Source of the DNA: Acidimicrobiales bacterium | Lineage (GTDB): Bacteria > Actinomycetota > Acidimicrobiia > Acidimicrobiales > MedAcidi-G1 | Length of the DNA: 45,094 bases | Assembly (NCBI GenBank): GCA_022451505.1 | Contig: JAKURX010000005.1 | Span: 1 to 45,094, forward strand | Reading direction: 5' to 3' | Shown here: in pieces, positions 32,658-40,378 of the stretch | Numbering within the stretch: position 1 is the stretch's first letter | Layout: every line of letters begins with the position of its first letter | Notes under the pieces: generated by a model | The model's input: the letters and a program-made list of their open reading frames with translations, nothing else | What the model was told of the DNA's origin: nothing | Database searches by the model: none | Translations under genes and position numbers: made by a program

Positions 32658-33071
32658 ATGGCCCACCAGCGACTCCGTCCCTTCAACACGAGGGACACCT
32701 ACCCCGAACAGAACCTCGACAACGACCTCAGCCAGGGCGTAGTGGCCCGCGGCACGATGGTGTTCCTGCGGGGTCAAGTCTCCCAGGACCTCGAGACCCG
32801 AGAGTCGCTTCACGTCGGCGACGCCGGGAAGCAGGCCGAGAAGGCGATGGCCAACATCGCCATGCTGTTGGAAGAAGCGGGGTCGGCGCTGGACCAGGTA
32901 TGTCGGTTCGTCGTCTACCTCACCGATATCGGCCACCGGGAGGCCGTGTACCGCGAGATGGGAAGGTGGCATGTGGGTGTCCATCCCTGCCAAACCGGGA
33001 TCGTCGTTTCCGCCCTGGCCCGCCCCGAGTGGTTGGTCGAGATTGAGGCCACGGCAGTCATCCCCGACTGA
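32658..33071 (+). CDS. RidA/YjgF family protein
   Basis: A 137-residue trimeric-type RidA protein; the family hydrolyses reactive enamines and imines made by amino-acid enzymes. The conserved parts are the glycine-rich strand MVFLRGQVSQD, DAGKQAEKAMANIAMLLEEAG, DQVCRFVVYLTDI, and the C-terminal ALARPEWLVEIEATAVI containing the Glu that helps activate water. Length is standard. GAGGAAG (32641-32647) is a ribosome site upstream of ATG 32658. Its place among an acyl-CoA-dehydrogenase-like enzyme and a Rieske oxygenase suggests that the pathway makes an imine or enamine intermediate from a nitrogen compound. Confidence 0.9.
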   Translation: MAHQRLRPFNTRDTYPEQNLDNDLSQGVVARGTMVFLRGQVSQDLETRESLHVGDAGKQAEKAMANIAMLLEEAGSALDQVCRFVVYLTDIGHREAVYREMGRWHVGVHPCQTGIVVSALARPEWLVEIEATAVIPD

Positions 33072-33094
33072 CCGGTCTGCCGTTCGCTGCCCCG

Positions 33095-34231
33095 ATGCGC
33101 TCCTCCCAGACTGACGAGGTCCTAGCCGGGTTACGAGCCGTGGCCGACGGCCCGTTGTCGGCGGCCACCAACATGCCGCCGGCCATGTACCACGACGACG
33201 AGATCCTGACCCTCGACCGCGACCGGGTGTTCGCCCGCGACTGGGTGTCACCCGGCCTGGCCGCTGAGATTCCCAAGCCCGGGGACCGCCTCACCTGGTC
33301 GATTGCCGATCGCCCGGTGTTTTGCGTTCGGGGAACCGACGGCTTGATCCGTACCTTCTCCAACGTCTGCCGCCACCGCATGATGACCCTGGTCGACGGC
33401 GACGGGACCGGGCTTCGGATCACCTGTCCGTACCACGCCTGGACCTACGACCTCGAGGGCCACCTGGTCGGGACCAACCACATGGAGGCCACTGACGGGT
33501 TCGACGAGGCCGACGTGTGCCTGCCCGAGGTCCGCACCGAGGTCTGGCAGGGCTGGATCTACTCCACCCTGAACTCAGACGCCCTGCCGGTAGCCGAGCT
33601 CCTGGCGCCCATGGAGGAGTTCGTGGCCCGCTACGGGGTGCCCGACTACGTCCCCGTCCACCGGCAGGACGAGACGTGGGGCGGAAACTGGAAGTTCCTT
33701 GTCGAGAACTTCATGGAGGGCTACCACCTGCCGGTTGCCCACAGGTCCACGCTCGGCACCTGGATGCCCATGGACTCGGTGGTGTTTCCTGACCGGCGCC
33801 ACGAGGGCTTCACCTACCAGATGTTCGAAAAGGACGAAAACGCCCAGTACGGACGGGCCCACCGGGACAACGACCGGCTGGAAGAGCCCTGGCGGTCCAC
33901 CACCTTCATGCCGACGGTGTTCCCATCACACATGTACATCCTGGCCCCCGACCACCTCTGGTACCTGTCGCTACGCCCGGACGGTGTCAATCGGGTCAAC
34001 CTGCGGTTCGGGATCGCCCTGGCCCCGGAGGTGCACGCCTCGCTGGACGACCCCGAGGCGTGGATTACCGAGATGATCAGGTTCTTCACCGCGGTGTGTG
34101 AGGAGGACCGGCGGGTTGTAGAGGGCATCCACGCCGGGTCCCGCTCTCCAATGGCCTCACCGGGACCCCTGAGCTGGCTGGAGCACGAGATCCACGACCT
34201 CATGGGCTACCTCGCCGACCGGCTGGCCTAG
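33095..34231 (+). CDS. Rieske non-heme iron oxygenase, alpha subunit
   Basis: A 378-residue aromatic-ring-hydroxylating-type oxygenase. The Rieske 2Fe-2S motif is complete: C92-R-H94 and C111-P-Y-H114 (CPYHAW). The mononuclear iron site lies in NFMEGYHLPVAH, with H211 and H216. The size and the EGYH...H pattern recall glycine betaine, carnitine or stachydrine monooxygenases, which work on quaternary amines and use a separate reductase; no reductase gene is nearby. An N-demethylation role would suit the amine-rich neighbourhood and RidA, but the substrate is unproven. ATG 33095 follows ridA after 23 nt with no clear ribosome site. Confidence 0.88.
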   Translation: MRSSQTDEVLAGLRAVADGPLSAATNMPPAMYHDDEILTLDRDRVFARDWVSPGLAAEIPKPGDRLTWSIADRPVFCVRGTDGLIRTFSNVCRHRMMTLVDGDGTGLRITCPYHAWTYDLEGHLVGTNHMEATDGFDEADVCLPEVRTEVWQGWIYSTLNSDALPVAELLAPMEEFVARYGVPDYVPVHRQDETWGGNWKFLVENFMEGYHLPVAHRSTLGTWMPMDSVVFPDRRHEGFTYQMFEKDENAQYGRAHRDNDRLEEPWRSTTFMPTVFPSHMYILAPDHLWYLSLRPDGVNRVNLRFGIALAPEVHASLDDPEAWITEMIRFFTAVCEEDRRVVEGIHAGSRSPMASPGPLSWLEHEIHDLMGYLADRLA

Positions 34232-34234
34232 GTT
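34229..34234 (+). promoter_or_regulatory. Candidate internal -10, leaderless start of the DUF1028 gene
   Basis: TAGGTT begins with the stop codon of the Rieske gene and ends 6 nt before ATG 34241, suggesting an extra internal promoter. Confidence 0.35.
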
Positions 34235-34240
34235 CCGCGC

Positions 34241-34918
34241 ATGACCTTCTCGATCACCGGCCACTGCGCCCGCACCGGCATGTTCGGGGTGGCCATCACT
34301 ACGTCGTCCATTTGCGTCGGATCACGGTGCCCGCACGCCCGGGCCGGCGTCGGGGCCGTGGCTACCCAGAACGTCACCGACCCGACCTTGGCCGCCCGCG
34401 TGTTCGAACGCCTGGAGGCCGGAGACTCGGCCGCTGAGGCCGTGGCGGCCGTCATGGACGGTCGGGCACACGCCGACTACCGCCAACTAGCTGTGGTGGA
34501 CGCAGCCGGCCGGACCGGGCACTTCACCGGCGCCCACATCCTGGGCACCAACCGGGTCGTGGAGGGCGAACACTGCGTTGCCGCGGGCAACCTACTGAGC
34601 ACCAGGGAGGTCCCGGCCGCCATGTGCGCGACGTTCGGGGCCCATCCAGACGCCCACCTGGCCGATCGCCTCCTCCTCGGGCTGGAAGCCGGCCAGGCCG
34701 CCGGAGGGGAGGAGGGCCTGGTGCACTCAGCGGCCCTGCTCGTCCACCATGAGCAGCCGTTCGCCCTCGTCGACCTGCGCTGCGACTGGGACGACGTCGA
34801 CCCGGTGGCTGTGGTGCGGCACCTCTGGACCGACTACAAGCCCCAGATGCAGCCCTACCTCGACCGGGCTGTCGATCCGGCGGCCGCGCCCAGCTACGGC
34901 GTGGCTGGCGACCCGTGA
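34241..34918 (+). CDS. DUF1028 family protein
   Basis: A 225-residue protein of the DUF1028 family, thought to adopt an Ntn-hydrolase-like fold; activity is not established. The N-terminus MTFSITGHCARTGMFGVAI followed by PHARAGVGAVATQNVTDP matches the family signature, in which Thr2 could become an N-terminal nucleophile. The later segment HCVAAGNLL is also typical. DUF1028 genes often lie beside RidA and M20 deacylase genes, which fits this location and suggests amide or cyclic-amide hydrolysis. It starts 9 nt after the Rieske stop, with its own TANNNT element. The stop is 13 nt before the PhyH gene. Confidence 0.85.
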   Translation: MTFSITGHCARTGMFGVAITTSSICVGSRCPHARAGVGAVATQNVTDPTLAARVFERLEAGDSAAEAVAAVMDGRAHADYRQLAVVDAAGRTGHFTGAHILGTNRVVEGEHCVAAGNLLSTREVPAAMCATFGAHPDAHLADRLLLGLEAGQAAGGEEGLVHSAALLVHHEQPFALVDLRCDWDDVDPVAVVRHLWTDYKPQMQPYLDRAVDPAAAPSYGVAGDP

Positions 34919-34931
34919 TCGGGCGATTGGC

Positions 34932-35792
34932 TTGCTGACCGATCGGCAGGTCGCCGAGTTCTGGCGCGACGGCGTCGTGACCGTGCCCGACGCCGTCAAC
35001 CCGACCCAGCTGGCCGCCCTACGGGCCGACCTTGACGGCTGGGTGGAAGAGAGCCGCTCCCATGAAGAACCCTGGGGCAAGACACTGGACGGGCGCCCCC
35101 GGTTCGACGTGCAACCCGGTCACTCCGCGGCTCGCCCGGCCCTGCGCCGGGTGGCGGCACCGTCCGAGGTGTCCAATGCCCACTACGAGGTCATGGTGGA
35201 CAGCGCCATGGTGGACATGGTGGCCGCCCTCATCGGGCCCGACGTTAAGGTCCACCACTCCAAGGTCAACACCAAGCTGCCCGGTTCGGCCACCGAGGTG
35301 GAGTGGCACCAGGACTTCCCCTACACGCCGCACTCCAACACCGACCTGGTGACCGCCCTGCTTATGGTCGACGAGGTCACCGAAGAGAACGGACCGTTGG
35401 AGGTGGCGCCCGGTTCGCACGACGGCCCCCTGCACTCCCTCTGGCACGACGGGACGTTCACCGGTGCCATCGCCCCCGACGTGGCCTCCGTCCTGCGGCG
35501 CGATGCCGTGCGATGTACCGGTGAAGCGGGATCTGTCTGCCTGATGCACACGAAGTTGGCGCACGGGTCGGCGCCCAACCGATCGGACCGGCCGCGCACC
35601 CTGTTCATCTGCGTCTACGCGGCGGGTGATGCCCTGCCGTGCGGGCCCAGCCCGGTTCCCACCGTGCACCAGGGGCTGTTCGTCCGGGGCTTCGACTCTG
35701 GCCGCGTCCGGTCGGTGCCCTACGAGGTGGATATGCCCGAACTCCCGATCGGAGCCTCGTTTTTCTCCCAGCAGGAGGCAGCCGGCACCTAA
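34932..35792 (+). CDS. Phytanoyl-CoA dioxygenase (PhyH) family oxygenase, copy 1
   Basis: A 286-residue Fe(II)/2-oxoglutarate oxygenase. Iron ligands are H126 and D128 (EWHQDFPYT) and H211 (LAHGSAPNRS). An Arg in SDRPR serves as the likely 2-oxoglutarate anchor. The start is uncertain. The frame is open back into the DUF1028 gene, but TTG 34932, 13 nt after the DUF1028 stop, begins a typical PhyH N-terminus (LTDRQVAEFWRDGVV). It is the last gene of the run starting at 30186. Family members hydroxylate very different small molecules, including ectoine, amino acids and phosphonates. EctD-specific sequence patterns are not seen. Confidence 0.82.
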   Translation: MLTDRQVAEFWRDGVVTVPDAVNPTQLAALRADLDGWVEESRSHEEPWGKTLDGRPRFDVQPGHSAARPALRRVAAPSEVSNAHYEVMVDSAMVDMVAALIGPDVKVHHSKVNTKLPGSATEVEWHQDFPYTPHSNTDLVTALLMVDEVTEENGPLEVAPGSHDGPLHSLWHDGTFTGAIAPDVASVLRRDAVRCTGEAGSVCLMHTKLAHGSAPNRSDRPRTLFICVYAAGDALPCGPSPVPTVHQGLFVRGFDSGRVRSVPYEVDMPELPIGASFFSQQEAAGT

Positions 35793-35875
35793 AGGCGCGC
35801 ATGACGACCAACGAGTCTCACCTAAGCGGTCGGGGGTCCGCGCCACCTGGGCGCTGGTGGGCTGAGGCCCCGCTG

Positions 35876-37027
35876 CTAGCGGACGACCAGGTCCAGGTCG
35901 GAGCGGCTGAGCCGCTTGCAGCCGTCGTCGGTCACCACCACCGAGTGGCCCAGCGTCATGGCCCGGCCGGCGTCGAAGTCCAGCAGGATCATGTGGAGGA
36001 AGAACACGTGGCCCGGCTGGAAGACCAGTGGGTTGCCCTCATAGATCATCGGCCAGTCCGTCCACACCGGGGCGTAGACGGCACCCATGCCGTAGCCACA
36101 GGCGTTGAGGCGGTGCTTCTGGTAGCCGGCACCGTCCAGGACTCGGGCGTGGGTGGTGAACACCTCGCCCAGGGTGGCGCCCGGTCGGACCGCCTCCTCG
36201 CAGGCCAGCAGGGCCTCGTGGCAGGCAGCGTGCATGGCCCGGTGCTCCGGCGAGGCCTCTCCGACCAGCAGGGTCCGCATCATCGCCGCGTGGTAGCGAC
36301 GTTCCACCCCGCACCACTCCAGCGTGAGTTGATCCACCGGGTCGAGCTGGCGTCGGCCGGTGACGTACCGGACCATCAGCGCCCCCGGCCCCGAGCCGAT
36401 GATCATCTCGTTGCCGGCGTAGTCGCCACCGCCGCCCAGCACGGCACCCTGCATATCGGCCAGGATCCGGGCCTCGGAGACCCCGACGCCAGCCAGGTCG
36501 ACGGCTACGTCCCAGGCGTCGTCGGCTAGTTCGGCCGCCCGCCTCGTATAAGCCAGTTCCTGCGGGCTCTTCACCCGCCGCAGTTCCTGGACCAGCGTCG
36601 AGGCATCGGTCCAGGCCAGGAACCCGTCGAGTTTGGCCTCCAGCATCCGCCAGTGGACGGCCCGCAGCCCGTAGGAGTCGAGCTCGATGCCCACCCGCGA
36701 GCCCGCGAGCCCCAGGTCGGCCAGCATCTCGCGGAGGTCGACCGTCGGGTCCATGCCGTCAACGTCGACGTAGACGCGGACGTCGGTGACGTCGGAGGTG
36801 TAGGCGGCGGTCCCCCGGTCGGGCGCTCGGTTCAACAGGGCAATCCGGCCGTCGGCGGTCATGGCCATGCACTGGAAGCTGGAGAACCCGAACGTGTCGT
36901 AGCCGGTCAGCCAATACATCGACTCCTGCTTGAACATCAGCAGAGCATCGAGGCCGGACGCCGCGATGGCGCGGGCCGTGCGGTCCTTACGGTCCTGCAT
37001 CTCCTCGGGGGTGAAGTGGATGGGCAC
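35876..37027 (-). CDS. Creatinase-fold (M24) hydrolase lacking metal ligands
   Basis: A 383-residue pita-bread-fold protein of the M24/creatinase superfamily. An N-terminal domain (LLMFKQESMYWLTGYDTFG, about 29-47) precedes the C-terminal catalytic fold. All five canonical metal-binding sites are altered. The first Asp is Glu237 (LEWCG), the second is Ala248 (YHAAMMRT), the metal His is Tyr312 (CGYGMG), and the two Glu sites read FFLHM and TLGHSVV. It is therefore more like metal-free creatinase or ectoine hydrolase than a prolidase. C-N bond hydrolysis of a guanidino or amidine compound is plausible. GTG 37027 follows a GAGGGA sequence. It is downstream of a PhyH gene by 23 nt in one minus-strand operon. 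Confidence 0.83.
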   Translation of the reverse strand: MPIHFTPEEMQDRKDRTARAIAASGLDALLMFKQESMYWLTGYDTFGFSSFQCMAMTADGRIALLNRAPDRGTAAYTSDVTDVRVYVDVDGMDPTVDLREMLADLGLAGSRVGIELDSYGLRAVHWRMLEAKLDGFLAWTDASTLVQELRRVKSPQELAYTRRAAELADDAWDVAVDLAGVGVSEARILADMQGAVLGGGGDYAGNEMIIGSGPGALMVRYVTGRRQLDPVDQLTLEWCGVERRYHAAMMRTLLVGEASPEHRAMHAACHEALLACEEAVRPGATLGEVFTTHARVLDGAGYQKHRLNACGYGMGAVYAPVWTDWPMIYEGNPLVFQPGHVFFLHMILLDFDAGRAMTLGHSVVVTDDGCKRLSRSDLDLVVR

Positions 37028-37050
37028 TGGGTTCCCTCGGGTCTCGTCGG

Positions 37051-37878
37051 TCAGTAGGGGCGGCGCTCGGCGCTGCCGTGGTACAGCACATCGGACAGGG
37101 CGGCGTTGGCCGCCGCCCGCACAGCCCGTCCCTCAGCCGTGCACTCACCGATCGGACGGGGGACCACGGTGAAAGAGGGATCGACGGGCCCTGGACCAAC
37201 CGGAAGGACGTGGTGCTCGCCTCGGCTGGGACGGACCTCGGCCCCGACGTAGGACTGGAATGCCACCCCGACTCGCCGGTCCGTGCTGCTGTTGGGACGG
37301 GAACCGTGGACTAGGTGGGGATGGTGGAGCGACATCTGGCCCGGTCGGAGTTCCACGTCCACGGTGGTGGCCTCGTCGATCCCGTCGACGTACTGGCCCC
37401 GGGTCAGGATGTTGTCGGGTCCGAACTGATCCACATGGGGTCGGATGCCGTCCCGGTGGGTGCCCGACGCCACGGACACACAACCACTCTCCGCGGTGCT
37501 CGACGTCAGGGCCACCCAGGCGGTGACTAGGTCGGCGGAGTCGACACCCATGTAGGTCGCGTCCTGGTGCCAGCTCACATGGGCTGCGCTGTCTGGTTCC
37601 TTGATGAACAGCACCGAGTTGAGCAGTGCCGTGGGCCGGTCGACAAGGGCGGCAGCGCAATCGAGGATCACCGGGTGGAGGGCGAGGTCGGCCAGGAACG
37701 GCAGCACCAGGTGGGCGTTATTGCGATGGCCCCCGTGCAGGTCGTCCGGGTACCGGACCTCGGCGCCTTCCAAGGCGGCAAGCAAGCCGGCCGCCTCCTC
37801 CTCGGAGAGGACGTCGACCGGGGCCACCCACCCGTGGTCCTGGTAGTGGACCACCTGTTTGTCGGAGAGTACGGGCAC
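37051..37878 (-). CDS. PhyH family oxygenase, copy 2
   Basis: A 275-residue Fe(II)/2-oxoglutarate oxygenase. Metal ligands are H104 and D106 (SWHQDATYMG) and H191 (HLVHGSRPNSS), followed by a DRR arginine. The strand VDVELRPGQMSLHH is typical of PhyH proteins. The open frame extends to 37950, but GTG 37878 is chosen because TAGCGT ends 8 nt before it and VLSDKQVVHYQDHG is the normal family start. The creatinase-fold gene follows after 23 nt. It may oxidise a substrate that the hydrolase then opens, or the reverse. A perfect palindrome overlaps its -10 element, so it is probably repressed together with the divergent doeA-like operon. Confidence 0.85.
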   Translation of the reverse strand: MPVLSDKQVVHYQDHGWVAPVDVLSEEEAAGLLAALEGAEVRYPDDLHGGHRNNAHLVLPFLADLALHPVILDCAAALVDRPTALLNSVLFIKEPDSAAHVSWHQDATYMGVDSADLVTAWVALTSSTAESGCVSVASGTHRDGIRPHVDQFGPDNILTRGQYVDGIDEATTVDVELRPGQMSLHHPHLVHGSRPNSSTDRRVGVAFQSYVGAEVRPSRGEHHVLPVGPGPVDPSFTVVPRPIGECTAEGRAVRAAANAALSDVLYHGSAERRPY

Positions 37879-37886
37879 GGGACAGG

Positions 37887-37892
37887 ACGCTA
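37887..37892 (-). promoter_or_regulatory. Candidate -10 element, leaderless start of PhyH copy 2
   Basis: TAGCGT on the minus strand ends 8 nt before GTG 37878 and lies partly inside the palindrome at 37889-37917. Confidence 0.42.
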
Positions 37893-37917
37893 GATCCGCC
37901 CGTGTCCCCGATCTAGC
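37889..37917. promoter_or_regulatory. 29-bp palindromic operator candidate between divergent catabolic operons
   Basis: Perfect 8-bp arms GCTAGATC (37889-37896) and GATCTAGC (37910-37917) surround 13 bp. The site overlaps the -10 of the minus-strand PhyH gene and lies 57 bp before the plus-strand doeA-like start. This is the geometry of a dimeric repressor of the GntR or TetR kind. No regulator gene is adjacent. Confidence 0.5.
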
Positions 37918-37974
37918 CTCCACGGACTCGGGGCAGGGTGTCCCGCACAACGCTGCTAGCCCAGAGGAGTACCG

Positions 37975-39159
37975 ATGCCGGACGTGGACCTGCCGTTCAG
38001 TCGTCAGGAGTACGCCGACCGTCTAACCAAGGTGCGGGCGTCGATGGAGGCCCGGGGGATTGAGGTCCTGGTGGCCGCCGATCCGTCGAACATGTCGTGG
38101 CTGACCGGCTATGACGGCTGGTCGTTCTACACGCCGCAGGCCGTGGTCGTGACCCACGACGGGGAGCCCTGGTGGTGGGGCCGGCGCATGGACGCCAACG
38201 GGGCCCGGCGCACCGTCTATATGGACGAGGCTCAAATCCTCGACTACTCGGACGACCACGTCATGTCCACCGAACGGCACGCCTTTGGTCAACTGGCCGG
38301 CCTGCTGGACGGGATGGGCCACGGATCAGCCCGCGTTGGCGTCGAGCTCGACAACTACTACTACTCGGCTGCCGCCCACCAACACCTGTGCGCTGGCCTA
38401 CCCGACGCCGAGGTGCTGGACGCCACAGCACTTGTGAACTGGCAGCGGGGCGTGAAGTCCGACCGGGAACTGGAGTACATGCGCCGCGGCGCCCGGATTG
38501 TCGAGCGCATGCACGCCCGCATCCGCGACGTCATCCAGCCGGGCATGCGCAAATGCGATCTGGTGGCCGAGATCTACGCCACCGGAATCTCAGGTACCGA
38601 AGAGTTCGGCGGCGACTATCCGGCCTTCGTCCCCATGATGCCCACCGGCGCTGACGCCTCGGCGCCCCACCTGACCTGGGACGACAAGCCACTAAAGGTC
38701 GGAGAGGGGACATTCTTCGAGATCGCCGGTGCCTATCGGCGCTACCAGTTGCCCCTATGTCGCACCACGTTCCTCGGGACCCCGCCTGACGACATGCGCC
38801 GGGCCGAGAAGGCGGTACTGAACGGACTCGATGCCGGGCTTGCTGCCGCCCGGGCCGGAAACCGGGCAAAAGACGTGGCCACCGACTTCTACACCACCAT
38901 GGAGGCCGCCGGCTTCCACAAGGAGGGCCGCTGTGGCTACCCGATCGGGATCAGCTATCCGCCGGACTGGGGGGAGCGGACCATCTCGTTTCGGACCACC
39001 GACGAGACGGTTCTCCAGCCCGGTATGACATTCCACTTCATGCCGGGCCTCTGGATGGACACCTGGGGACTGGAGATCACCGAGAGCATCGTGATCACCG
39101 AGGACGGCCCGGCCGAGCCGCTGGCCGATGTCCCCCGGGCCATCTACGTGAAGGGCTGA
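37975..39159 (+). CDS. doeA: Ectoine hydrolase (DoeA/EutD-like)
   Basis: A 394-residue creatinase-fold enzyme that closely follows ectoine hydrolase, which opens ectoine to N-acetyl-2,4-diaminobutyrate. Recognisable stretches are SNMSWLTGYDGWSFY (about 38-52), WWWGRRMDANGARRTVYM, VGVELDNYYYSAAA, ALVNWQRGVKSDRELEYMRR, GGDYPAFVPMMPTGADASAP and GYPIGISYPPDWGERT. As in that subgroup, prolidase metal ligands are absent (E249 and P260 replace Asp residues; Tyr replaces His in CGYPIG). AGAGGAG lies 5 nt before ATG 37975. An ArgE-like deacetylase begins 2 nt after its stop, where a DoeB-type enzyme would be expected. Ectoine ABC transporter and doeC/doeD genes are not in the window. Confidence 0.85.
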   Translation: MPDVDLPFSRQEYADRLTKVRASMEARGIEVLVAADPSNMSWLTGYDGWSFYTPQAVVVTHDGEPWWWGRRMDANGARRTVYMDEAQILDYSDDHVMSTERHAFGQLAGLLDGMGHGSARVGVELDNYYYSAAAHQHLCAGLPDAEVLDATALVNWQRGVKSDRELEYMRRGARIVERMHARIRDVIQPGMRKCDLVAEIYATGISGTEEFGGDYPAFVPMMPTGADASAPHLTWDDKPLKVGEGTFFEIAGAYRRYQLPLCRTTFLGTPPDDMRRAEKAVLNGLDAGLAAARAGNRAKDVATDFYTTMEAAGFHKEGRCGYPIGISYPPDWGERTISFRTTDETVLQPGMTFHFMPGLWMDTWGLEITESIVITEDGPAEPLADVPRAIYVKG

Positions 39160-39161
39160 GG

Positions 39162-40361
39162 ATGGCCGAGAGTGTGGTGCCGGTACCGGTCGACGAAGCC
39201 CTGGATCTCCTCGACGTTCTGATCGCCTACGACACCGTGGCTCTGACCCCGAATCTGGACCTGATCAGCGACGTCCGGGACCGCCTGGAGGCCCTCGGAG
39301 CGTCCGTGGTCCTCACCCACGACGACAGCGGCACGAAGGCCAACCTGTTCGCCACCATCGGTCCCAACATCAATGGTGGGGTGGTCCTCTCGGGGCACTC
39401 GGACGTCGTCCCGGTAGACCCGGCGGACTGGACCACGCCGCCGTTCACCGCTGACCGCCGCCACGGCCGGGTCTACGGCCGAGGAACGGCCGATATGAAG
39501 GGGTTCGTGGCCTGCGTCCTGGCCATGGCCCCCATATACGCGGAACTGGATCTGACGGTGCCGATCCACGTGGCGTTGACCTTCGACGAGGAGGATGGCT
39601 TCCACGGGGCACCGATCCTGCTGGCCGACCTGGTGGAGCGAGGCGTCCGGCCGTCGGCGGCCATCATCGGCGAACCGACTGGGTTGCGGACCGTGGGCGC
39701 CCACAAGGGCTGTTACGAGTACCGCACCATGGTGACGGGCATGAACGGTCACAGTTCGGCCCCCGCCGAGGCAGTCAGCGCCGTGCACCACGCCTCGCGC
39801 TGGATCTCCGGTCTGCTGGGCCTGGCCGACGATCTGGCCAACCGGGCACCTGACCCCAGCCCCTACGACCCGCCGTCGACCACCTTTAACGTGGGGACGA
39901 TCAGTGGCGGGCAGGGACGATGCGTGGTTGCCGACCGGTGCTGGTTCGATTGGGAGATGCGCCCCGTCCAGGCTTCGGACGCCTCGTTCGTCAAGGAACA
40001 TATGGCGGCCGTAGAGGCCGCCCTGCTCGACGAGATGCGGGCCGTGCACTCTGAGGCCTCCATCCGAACCGACGTAGTCTGCGAGATCGATGGCCTGGAG
40101 TGGCGGGACGCCTCGCCGGCCCTCGACCTTGTGCGGGTCCTGCTGGCCGACGAGGTAGCGGCGAACGGTGGCACCCTGCCGGTGGACGGGGTGGCCTACG
40201 GAACCGCGGCCGGGGTGTTCCAGGCAGCCGGCATCCCGGCGGTGCTCTGGGGTCCGGGGGACATCGGCGTAGCTCACCGGCCGGACGAGTTCGTCGAGGT
40301 GGCCGACCTCGAAGTCTGTCTGGCCCTGTTGGCCCGCCTGGGCGGACACCTCGCCCGCTGA
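39162..40361 (+). CDS. ArgE-type M20 deacetylase (second copy), possible N-acetyldiaminobutyrate deacetylase
   Basis: A 399-residue M20 amidohydrolase of the acetylornithine-deacetylase pattern. Motifs are complete: SGHSDVVPVD (H79, D81), GRGTADMKG (D111), FDEEDGFHG (E143, E144), IGEPTGL (E171) and AHRPDEFVEV (His ligand). It lies 2 nt after the ectoine hydrolase gene and is certainly co-transcribed. In known ectoine degradation DoeB removes the acetyl group from N-acetyl-2,4-diaminobutyrate; DoeB belongs to a different (M14-like) family. N-acetyldiaminobutyrate is a close shorter analogue of N-acetylornithine, so this ArgE-type enzyme is a sensible replacement. That is inference. It is clearly a paralogue of the protein at 30186, and no arginine genes are near. 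Confidence 0.88.
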   Translation: MAESVVPVPVDEALDLLDVLIAYDTVALTPNLDLISDVRDRLEALGASVVLTHDDSGTKANLFATIGPNINGGVVLSGHSDVVPVDPADWTTPPFTADRRHGRVYGRGTADMKGFVACVLAMAPIYAELDLTVPIHVALTFDEEDGFHGAPILLADLVERGVRPSAAIIGEPTGLRTVGAHKGCYEYRTMVTGMNGHSSAPAEAVSAVHHASRWISGLLGLADDLANRAPDPSPYDPPSTTFNVGTISGGQGRCVVADRCWFDWEMRPVQASDASFVKEHMAAVEAALLDEMRAVHSEASIRTDVVCEIDGLEWRDASPALDLVRVLLADEVAANGGTLPVDGVAYGTAAGVFQAAGIPAVLWGPGDIGVAHRPDEFVEVADLEVCLALLARLGGHLAR

Positions 40362-40378
40362 GCAGGCTCGACGAGACC

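Noticed and set aside
37975-39159. Annotation as Xaa-Pro dipeptidase
   Set aside because: The prolidase metal ligands are absent and long stretches match the ectoine hydrolase pattern instead.
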